NCBI RefSeq assembly: GCF_051020765.1
Contig: NC_134933.1
Coordinates: 10,451,461 to 10,515,460 of the forward strand
Length of the DNA stretch: 64,000 nucleotides
DNA from: Lasioglossum baleicum
Taxonomy: Eukaryota > Arthropoda > Insecta > Hymenoptera > Halictidae
Direction of reading: 5' to 3'
Shown here piece after piece: positions 58,301 to 64,000 of the stretch. A program made the position numbers and the translations under genes. The notes below the pieces were generated by a model that was not told the origin of the DNA, did not search any database, and worked only from the letters and a program-made list of their open reading frames with translations. Numbering within the stretch: position 1 is the stretch's first letter; every line of letters begins with the position of its first letter.

Positions 58301-61300
58301 AAAAAATTATGGGCAACGGAAATATTCTAGATCGGAAGGCACGTTTAATTTTTCAAGTTAAAATACCTCCGAGTACAAAGGGTGAACTTTTTAAATATTT
58401 CCTAAAATCTTTTACCTACCAAATGTCCGAAAGTTTTCAACTTTTTAGGCAGAAAAAATGTTTAACTTTCGAGTTAAAATAGCTCCGAGCGTAAAGGATT
58501 TTGCTTGAAAAATCGCAAGAGATCATAGAATAAACTGTTATAAAACTTATTCTACATGGTAAAAAATTGGCATTCACTTTCCCTTAAAAATGACTTAATA
58601 GTACTCACACGCATCATTATTTTGGTGATATCTTTATACGACGATTTGATGTGATCGCGGGACTCCGCCAGCAGGTGATCGATCCGATACTCTCGATTCT
58701 GCTTGGTGATCTCGGAATCGTAGAGATCGCCCAGCTGCGTGATCAGCTTGAAAATTTCATCGGCGGACAGCCGGGTGACGTTTAACTGAAAACTGAAACG
58801 CAACGCTCGCGCTCACACACACACACACACACACAGCTTTCGATTTACAATAATCCCGGCAACATTTTAAAAAGCGAGGTTGTTCTAAGTTCAATAGCGA
58901 ACACTCGGAATCGCCGCGTTGCGAAAACGAGGAAAACGCACGGACAGGGACCAAAGGGAGAAAAAGCGGCTCATAAAATCCATACAAAACTGAAAGCGAC
59001 ACACGTTTTGGAAAAGCGAAAGATAACGTTCGGAGCACGCTATGATATTCGCGAGCCGAGCCACGTGGAACGATGAAATCTCTCGGAAACCGCGATCCAG
59101 GTTACGAATAAACTTTCGTTTCGAGATTATATTAAAAGATTCCGTCGAACACGGGAATCAGACGCGCGTCAGCCGTTCCGGTAAAATATTTATATCCACG
59201 TTGCTGCGTTCTAGTGGGATTTCAATATTAATGTTGTACTCGGAATTGATTAAAATTGCGATCGTACCGCGCATATTGATGAGAGATCATTTTAGAGTGG
59301 TCTGCAGTGCTCTAAATGTTAATGAAAATATTCTTTTCAAGTTAACTTGTCAAATACACTCCTGGCCATAAGTCGCCGGACACTTATTCAAATTTCAGTG
59401 CAATCGATTCGTTGTTATCAAAGGACCTATATTATTGTTCAATCAAATAAGTACAAATTTGATCTGCAACACTATTACTTGAAAGGAATTGCATGTTCGC
59501 CGTGTGTGAAATTATTTTGAAAATTATGCCAATGAGCCCACAAAACAATTTGCACGCGTCTTTTTCTGTCGGCGCATTTCTCGCTACATTTGCAGCGCGA
59601 GTAACTATAATGTCAGCACGGAGTGACACTCTGGACAATGTCCGCGGTAATGACAGAGGTATTTGTTTGCGAAAGCTCGAGTCCGGGTCGAAGTAGCAGT
59701 ATGGTCAGCTGGCGATGCAACGTCAACCACAATCGAAATTATCCATGCAGTGCAAATTGGTGTTGTCCAATGAACCGACGCACAGTGGTTCGAATACTAA
59801 GTACTCACTGGACGCAATTATTTTTTCGCGGTTGCAAGCTCATTTGGGACTTTACGTCTTAAGCTAATTTCAGATAATTTTGGTAAAAGTGATAAAAGTG
59901 GTATAACTTTGCAACAAAGAATCGTGGAAGAATCAGATTGGGCTCATTTTGAAGCTTGAAATCTGTACTATGAAAACTCTATGGTTCGTTTTCCTAAGAC
60001 GTGTTTCTATCATGTAGAAAAAACATTAGAGGTTTCACGTTTTAAAATGTGTCCAGTATGATCATTCTGATTTCTGATCCTTGGAATTGAAACAAATTTG
60101 ATATTGCATAAAAATCCACAGTCCAGTTATTGCCTGTAGAGTAAATCGAGGCAATTATATTTCGCAGTTGTAAGCTCATTTGTGATTTTACGTCTTAAGC
60201 TAATTTCTGATAAATGTCTTCCACTGCATGAAACATTGTCGATCTTTAAAGTGGAATAGCTTTGCAACAAAGGATCGTGGAAGAATCAGATTGGACTCAT
60301 TTTGAAGCTTGAAATCTGTACTTCGAAAGCCCTATGGTGCGATTTCCTAACACGTATTTCCATCACGTAGGAAAATCATTAGAGGTTTCACGTTTTAAAA
60401 TGTGTACGGTATGATCATTCTGATTTCTGATCCTTGGAATTGAAACAAATTTGATATTGCATAAAAATCCGCAGTCCAGTAAATCGAGGCAATTAATTTC
60501 GAGGAATGTGAAAATGAATTTTGTTTCAGCTGGTGTACTCGAACCACTATGTATGTACTACTATTGCCCTGTTGGTGAACGGAACTCGTGCTCGTTTAAA
60601 CATCGAGAGTTCCTCACAGTTCGTTGGCCATTTCCATGGCGGCCCGCCGGCTGATTCGATTTATGCTGCAGATCGACACACCTGGAAAAGGAGAGCTCGT
60701 TACGAAACGGCGTCAACGAAACTTCGGACACTTTAATCCCCGTGTAACAGTAACACTCTGTTAATTCCCGGTTGTCCCCGCCCTCCTCCCGCGTTTAATA
60801 ACCCGATTCGAAATTAGCAAGGCATTAAAACCGATCTTCCGAAACCCGCCGCGCAAATTTTCACGGTATATTCTCCTTCGAGCCCGGTTAATTAGGAAAG
60901 TTTCTCCTCGTAAGTGGCCATCGACGGTGAAGGGCCTAATTAAATGATCATTGAGTTCGAAAGTACAATTTCCGATGTGATTGGGAATCAATATTGTTCG
61001 GTGAAGTAATCTCGAGTGGCAGTCGGACGATCCGAGGATCGTTCAAACATGATTTTTCTGCAATCAACTCTTCCCTCTTCTGGCTTTTATTGTTTAGCGT
61101 TTCGGCTCTTCACGACACTTTCAAGTGTGAAGTAAATGAAGAGACCTTTGGCTATCGAGAAGATTCGATCAATGACCTCGTACCAGTTTCCTGATCTATA
61201 TGACTACCGCGCACTGTTTGTTTAACTAATTAGACTGCGGATAAATTAAATTTGTCTAATTTCTCCACTGTTTTAAATCTCTGAATTAAAATTCTGGCTT

Positions 61301-62082
61301 TTGTTGTTTAGCGTTTCGGTTATTCACGACACTTTCAAGTGTGAAGTAAATGAAGAGATCTTTGGCTATCGAGAAGATTCGATCAATGAGCTCGTACCAG
61401 TTACCTGATAAATTAAATTTTTCTAATTTCTTCACAGTTTTAAATATCTGAATTAACCTGGGAAATCCAAATCTTCGGTATCCAACTGATCCGACTCCAC
61501 AGTATTGAAGCAGGGGTTCTCCATGATGTCTATATATCCTCGACAGATCGTATAGATCATCGTAGGCACAGCGATCGCGTACAGCAAGCCCCAAAGCATT
61601 CTGCAACCAGATGGAATTTTCAAATGCCATTGAAAATGTCGATTGTTGAACAAAAGCTGTGTAATGATTAGACTGCATATTTTATGCAATCATGTCTGAA
61701 AATAGAATCTATCGGAAAGTAACTTTTTCGATCGCAAGTTAAATGGTTAAACATCGCCACTGCGAATGTCGAGCGAAATGCTCACAATAACCGAGCTCCC
61801 ATAGTGATTTCGCCGCGCGAGCACAGTATAGTTCGAATTTGTTACGCACCAAGCGCGCGAAGTTACACGATCTGCCGCGGTATCACGCGCCCAGCAAAAT
61901 TACCTGTCGAACCATGACGTTCTCTCTTCCACGAAGTACCTAAACCCGACCAGCTTCGTGTACCTGCAGTACAGCTTCGTGTATTTCGCGAGCGTTTTCC
62001 AAAAACGAGATTTTTTCACGCGTCTGCGGTAGACGACGTCCGATCTCCTCCAGCTTTCCTTTTCTCCATCGTAGATTCGCAT
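49058..62082 (-). CDS. Pickpocket-family DEG/ENaC sodium channel subunit (gene A), exon 3 not found
   Basis: This is a second degenerin/epithelial sodium channel subunit, expected to act as a trimeric cation channel in the plasma membrane. Exons found 5' to 3': 62082-61904, 61600-61458, 58792-58609, 57777-57632, 57123-57012, 56076-55794, 53086-53033, 52907-52739, 52676-52570 and 49302-49058. All junctions are GT-AG and in phase, except that an exon is needed between 61458 and 58792. By comparison with gene B it should be about 64 nt (remainder 1 modulo 3); the total would then be 561 residues. Visible motifs: helix 1 (MLWGLLYAIAVPTMIYTICR), FCCTFNY, RHCVFPEE, CDCKV-like CIVDCKVADMLSLCNCVPFF, LHCNNCYPLCGDVTY, helix 2 with GGIFVGFSLIAVVEFVYF (GFS selectivity motif). 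The N-terminal gating His-Gly is Val-Gly. Start at ATG 62082: the frame upstream holds only TTG. If exon 3 is truly lost, the gene would be impaired. Confidence 0.88.
49450..49480. repeat. CT microsatellite in gene A intron 10
   Basis: An uninterrupted run of CT dinucleotides over about 28 bases. Confidence 0.9.
49565..49748. mobile_element. GACTGCGGAT-family MITE, 184 bp
   Basis: The left end is GACTGCGGATTTTATGCATT and the right end is TTTTGCATAAAGATCCGAGGTC followed by TA. The interior TATTTGGCTCCTG and ATCAATGCAAACC are shared with the copy at 55445-55706. Confidence 0.85.
49903..50452. repeat. Large inverted repeat, about 550 bp, in gene A intron 10
   Basis: Arms of about 250 bases pair through ACCACGCTTATAGTAAAATG, TTTTAAGCAATTAGTTCA and ATGACATTAGTGACTATAAA, around a spacer near 50150-50195. 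Arms differ by scattered substitutions. Probably a fold-back transposon; no duplication of target was identified. Confidence 0.85.
50518..50589. repeat. Dispersed repeat with ATAAGCGTGG motif, copy 2
   Basis: This is the second copy of the 47497-47573 block. It lies directly right of the 49903-50452 palindrome and may be its outer part. Confidence 0.7.
50590..52150 (-). other. Middle of gene A intron 10, no separate gene recognised
   Basis: A CpG-rich patch (50770-51230) has overlapping frames on both strands, up to 125 codons, with no domain. I treat them as shadows of base composition. Confidence 0.5.
52151..52545. repeat. Tandem duplication, 197-bp period
   Basis: TTGGAGCACTCTAATTAGCT at 52151 recurs at 52348, both followed by GAACATTAATACCTT, then TTAGTTAGAAATTAATAGGT and CTCAATTGTTTA. 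Confidence 0.9.
52570..52676 (-). CDS. Gene A exon 10: wrist segment before helix 2
   Basis: It encodes SNVYFKNQSVLNVYFNSF and ends KQDVVYRWYELL, 9 nt longer than gene B exon 10 with the same phases. Confidence 0.94.
52739..52907 (-). CDS. Gene A exon 9: CYPLCGDVTY segment
   Basis: It encodes ILHCNNCYPLCGDVTYTAK and ends HTTKL before GTGAGT. Confidence 0.95.
53033..53086 (-). CDS. Gene A exon 8: 54-nt microexon with LEDVPCL
   Basis: It encodes SNKVCNLEDVPCLLRYK between TTTTGCAG and GTAAGT, matching gene B exon 8 in length and phase. Confidence 0.94.
54128..54305. mobile_element. piggyBac-type element fragment interrupted by a MITE
   Basis: CCCTTTGCAGTCGGAGCTAT at the left and the interior GTGTTTAGTAATCGATTCGA and ACATTTTGAATAATCGTACA match 23665-24092. 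The sequence is then cut by the MITE at 54306. Confidence 0.7.
54306..54491. mobile_element. GACTGCGGAT-family MITE, 186 bp, nested
   Basis: TA borders (54304-54305, 54492-54493). The ends are GACTGCGGATCTTTATAGCA and TTTGCATAAAGATCCGCAATC. It interrupts the piggyBac-type fragment. Confidence 0.9.
55445..55706. mobile_element. GACTGCGGAT-family MITE, about 262 bp
   Basis: The left end is AACTGCGGATTTTATGCATT and the right end is TGTATAAAACCCGCAGTT. It is about 80 bases longer than other copies near its right end. It sits about 90 bases beyond the exon 7 donor. Confidence 0.78.
55794..56076 (-). CDS. Gene A exon 7: palm and Cys-rich region (283 nt)
   Basis: It encodes VTIFNPHDYPDMTSGGVIEI, RHCVFPEEM and CIVDCKVADMLSLCNCVPFF, with donor CGAG|GTAATA. 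Confidence 0.96.
56186..56836. mobile_element. Tc1/mariner-type palindromic element, 651 bp, in gene A intron 6
   Basis: CAGTTAGGAGCAAAACTGAT and its inverse, bordered by TA (56184-56185, 56837-56838). The arms continue almost to the centre near 56500 (TCGTTTATAACTCGTAAACC mirrored). It has the same architecture as 9014-9656 but different sequence. Confidence 0.9.
57012..57123 (-). CDS. Gene A exon 6: GLSVLLE segment (112 nt)
   Basis: It starts one base before LEPLKVDHMGKDGGLSVLLE and ends PITGFK at GTAAAA. It reads directly into exon 7 (VTIFNPHDYP). Confidence 0.92.
57124..57631 (-). other. Gene A intron 5
   Basis: A 508-base intron with no recognised element. Confidence 0.8.
57632..57777 (-). 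CDS. Gene A exon 5: Cys-rich block with FCCTFNY (146 nt)
   Basis: It encodes LTPPCSVLLTKCRFHDQDRN, then CSEMF and TQDGFCCTFNY. Length and phases are identical to gene B exon 5. Confidence 0.96.
57986..58273. mobile_element. Tigger/pogo-like MITE, 288 bp, in gene A intron 4
   Basis: The ends CAGTAAATCCTTTATAGGCG and the inverse of CAGTAAATCCTCTATAAACG are bordered by TA (57984-57985, 58274-58275). The subterminal ATACGATAGATGCAACCAA block occurs at both sides. The ends resemble pogo/Tigger termini. Confidence 0.85.
58330..58500. repeat. Remnants of piggyBac-type termini
   Basis: AAGTTAAAATACCTCCGAGT at about 58340 and GAGTTAAAATAGCTCCGAGC at about 58464 are inverse copies of the terminus seen at 23665 and 54128. 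Confidence 0.55.
58609..58792 (-). CDS. Gene A exon 4: finger-like extracellular region
   Basis: It follows GCGTTTCAG and encodes FQLNVTRLSADEIFKLI through DITKIMMR before GTGAGT. I chose the first of two tandem TTTCAG acceptors because it restores phase 2 and gapless alignment to gene B exon 4. A CA microsatellite lies just upstream. Confidence 0.85.
58810..58837. repeat. CA microsatellite beside gene A exon 4 acceptor
   Basis: A run of CA dinucleotides lies about 20 bases upstream of the exon on the coding strand (as GT), where it may affect acceptor recognition. Confidence 0.9.
58838..59830 (-). other. Gene A intron region where exon 3 was expected
   Basis: No phase-compatible exon with the Cys-Asn motif was found. 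A solo Tc1-like end, TA-CACTCCTGGCCATAAGTCG followed by CCGGACACTT, lies at 59355-59387. Confidence 0.5.
59831..60500. repeat. Tandem duplication, 336-bp period, with MITE ends
   Basis: GTTG(C/T)AAGCTCATTTG at 59831 recurs at 60167. Both copies run through ACGTCTTAAGCTAATTTC, CGTGGAAGAATCAGATTGG and ATTGCATAAAAATCC(A/G)CAGTCC, so each ends in a MITE terminus. Confidence 0.92.
60501..61079 (-). other. Gene A intron 2, remainder
   Basis: CpG-rich frames (60451-60991) show no domain. Two weak exon-3 candidates here were rejected for lack of a valid donor. Confidence 0.5.
61080..61457. repeat. Duplication, 214-bp period, abutting gene A exon 2
   Basis: CTGGCTTTTATTGTTTAGCG at 61080 recurs at 61294 with one change, then TTCACGACACTTTCAAGTGT and GATTCGATCAATGA. 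The second copy runs up to the exon 2 donor. A GACTGCGGAT end sits between them (61232). Confidence 0.9.
61458..61600 (-). CDS. Gene A exon 2: first membrane helix (143 nt)
   Basis: The acceptor is GGTTGCAG. It encodes the helix MLWGLLYAIAVPTMIY and ends LDTEDLDFP with phase 1. The donor GTTAAT is weak but usable, and a 214-bp duplication abuts it. Confidence 0.9.
61904..62082 (-). CDS. Gene A exon 1: cytoplasmic N-terminus
   Basis: It starts MRIYDGEKESWRRS and ends KLVGFRYFVEERTSWFD, with CAG|GTAATT as donor and phase 2. Both neighbours match gene B exon 1 in this juxtamembrane block. Confidence 0.88.
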
Positions 62083-62719
62083 CTCATCGTCCCTTCGCAA
62101 GCTCCTGACACTCTTCTTTTCTTTAATTGTTGCTTAACAGGCCCTTCATCAAAATTAGAATCAAAATATAACTCACAGATTACCCTTTCTCATTTTCACT
62201 CCCCTTTACCCATTCACGCCCTTATTATTATTTCCTTTTTATTCCCTTTCTCACATTCTTTACTAAGCAGGGTCCCCAAGGATTTTTTTATTATTACTTT
62301 ATTATACTATTGTGTATCTTTTATATGTATATATCCACTCTTGGAAGAAAATGACCTCCATTATCAAACTTTGCGAGTACAGTTAATAATTGAGAGTGTA
62401 ATTTTGAACCTTCAGAGGCTGTTGTTAAATTTACATCGCAGGACAACAGCGTCCACATTGGAAAACTTTAATATAGACCATAAAGTGTAGGGCTGCATCA
62501 TGGTGATCTTAAGTTCCAAACACTTTCATTAAGTTCTGTTTAATGAACAGGTTCGAGAACTCTTTATGCACCCTGGCCTACTGAGAAACTGTTCCAACGA
62601 CTTTCTTTTTTCGTCTACGTATTGGTTGCCACAGTAATATATGCGTGACGGTGTTTTATTTACAAGTAATTGTAAGTTTAACTATTAATTTGGAAAGACG
62701 CTGATATTGTAAACTTTTT
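62083..62719. other. Upstream region of gene A
   Basis: Pyrimidine-rich upstream sequence that could hold the promoter and 5' untranslated region. No core promoter motif could be placed with confidence. Confidence 0.4.
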
Positions 62720-63085
62720 TGGGAATTGTAATTTCCCAATTTTGGGGGAATTTCAATATCTCAATCTTCGAGAATTTGTAATATCCCAATTTTTGGGAAT
62801 TGCAATTTCTGAATTTTTAAGAAATTGCAATATTCCAATTTTGGGGGAATTGTAATTTCTGAATTTTTAAGAAATTTCAATATCCCAATTTTGGAGAAAT
62901 TACAATATCCCAATTTTGGGGGAATAGCAATATCCCAATTTTGGAGAAATTGTAATTTCCCAATTTTTGGAAATTGTAATTTCTCAAATTTTGGGAATTG
63001 TAATTTCTCAAATGTTGGGGGAAGTGCAATATCACAATTTTGGAGTAATCACAATATCCCAATTTTAGGGGAATTGTAATTCTGC
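62720..63085. repeat. Degenerate minisatellite, units of about 22-26 bp
   Basis: Units of the type AATTTTGGGGGAATTGCAAT and GGAATTGTAATTTCCCAATT recur about 14 times with variable spacing. Because AATTSCAATAT and CCCAATTTTGG are near self-complementary, frames stay open on both strands (encoding repeated PNFGGIAISQFW-like peptides on the plus strand). I do not regard these as genes. Confidence 0.9.
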
Positions 63086-63247
63086 GAATACAGTATTAAT
63101 TCTCAAATTTAACTTGCATGTTCCTCCACCTACTCTGACTTTGTTAGATTATTTGGTGTTCATAGCGGTAATTTTCATCTGTAACTTTGTTCCTCGCAAG
63201 CACTAAAGACTTCTGTCTCCTAACTCAAACCTTCTGTCGAATCCTCA

Positions 63248-63997
63248 TCAACTTCCCCCGGAAACTCCAATCAAACACATGATTGATTCATTTTCTATAA
63301 AATTCCTCGCAAAGCCCAACAAAAAGGACACCGCATTCGCCTGCGGGCAGAGCGGCAAGTTAAAACGCGATCTGGCATAATCCACTTTGCAAAGCGAGTG
63401 TGTATGTATTCTCTTTTCATCGGTGGAATTAATCCGAGACGGCGGAATGTTTTTAACGAACCGTTTCTTTCGCAAACGGCTGCCGCGACTGAGGGTAACA
63501 AAACACCGGGATTTGCATACGAACAACAGAGGATCTCCCCTACGAATAGAGATAGGAGCGAGATGAAAACACAGAGAATATTCGGAATGGGGAAAAAACA
63601 GCCGAAAAAGTGTTCTGAAGTGCACACTGATTGCGTTATACCGTCGGGGCACAGTCGCGACTATCAGCTTTCGGTATATCCACGACGACTGGCCGGTTCT
63701 CCGCAAACGTTTATATTCAGCCTCATAAAAATCGATCGACCCGTCCCTCGCTCCTCGTCCATGATTTCCGAGAAAAAGGCCGCGTATCTCCGGTATCGTT
63801 CGATCACCGATGGGCATCGCTTGATCCACAACCACCGCGAGATCCTCCACGTGGTAACGAAATTTATGCGAACGTTTCCCGCCGATGTACTCTCTCACTA
63901 CTCTCCGCAAGGCGATACGATCTCTTTCGCGATCCACGCGAACGCTCGAAAACAGTTTGATCGATGAACTTGACCTTACGCGATCCAAATGCCACAT
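63248..63997 (-). other. Long overlapping open frames on both strands, unrecognised
   Basis: A minus-strand frame of 249 codons (63248-63997) overlaps plus-strand frames of 189 (63398-63967) and 109 codons (63631-63960). The minus frame is basic and contains REYIGGKRSHKFRYHVEDLA. I recognise no domain. In CpG-rich DNA, several frames staying open together usually reflects base composition, so this may be non-coding or an exon of an unknown upstream gene. Confidence 0.25.
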
Positions 63998-64000
63998 GGA

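Noticed and set aside
60840..61060. Gene A exon 3 candidates (TVKICAAG near 60860 and KSCLNDPRI near 61040)
   Set aside because: Neither has a good acceptor together with a valid phase-2 donor, and the match to the family motif is weak.

Overview
The window looks like a piece of an insect nuclear genome, most probably an aculeate hymenopteran (ant or bee). The reasons are spliced genes with GT-AG introns from about 100 bases to several kilobases, two DEG/ENaC channel genes of the arthropod pickpocket (ppk) type, patches rich in CpG and GATC beside AT-rich DNA, and many short non-autonomous DNA transposons. The species is inference; no operons, bacterial genes, rRNA or convincing tRNA genes were seen.

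The protein-coding core is a head-to-tail pair of paralogous ppk genes on the minus strand. Gene A runs from 62082 down to 49058 and gene B from 38178 down to 29636. I rebuilt gene B completely: 11 exons with matching splice phases, 563 codons plus stop. Ten exons of gene A were found; exon 3, carrying the conserved Cys-Asn motif just after the first membrane helix, was not located. Exon order and phases agree throughout and several exons have identical lengths in the two genes (143, 146 and 54 bases), so the pair arose by duplication. Each product should be a two-pass membrane subunit with a large Cys-rich extracellular domain, assembling as a trimeric amiloride-type cation channel.

The left 29 kb has no confident gene. 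A short open frame at 3-116 may be the C-terminus of a plus-strand gene that starts outside the window. The rest is intergenic or intronic DNA with transposon remnants: a 510-bp mariner deletion derivative (3086-3595), palindromic TA-flanked elements (9014-9656, 18507-18957, 22488-22985), a PIF/Harbinger-like element holding the start of a MADF-type gene (17714-18265), TTAA-flanked piggyBac-type elements, and local tandem repeats.

The introns of both ppk genes and the 11 kb between them are packed with further elements: two hAT-type elements with 8-bp target duplications (32500-32949 and 33782-34384), an 81-bp mariner-end MITE (31343-31423), a Tigger/pogo-like MITE (57986-58273), a Harbinger transposase relic (47623-47995), large palindromes, and at least a dozen copies or ends of one MITE family whose termini read GACTGCGGATnTTTATGCA. 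At least eight independent local tandem duplications with 127-336 bp units also occur.
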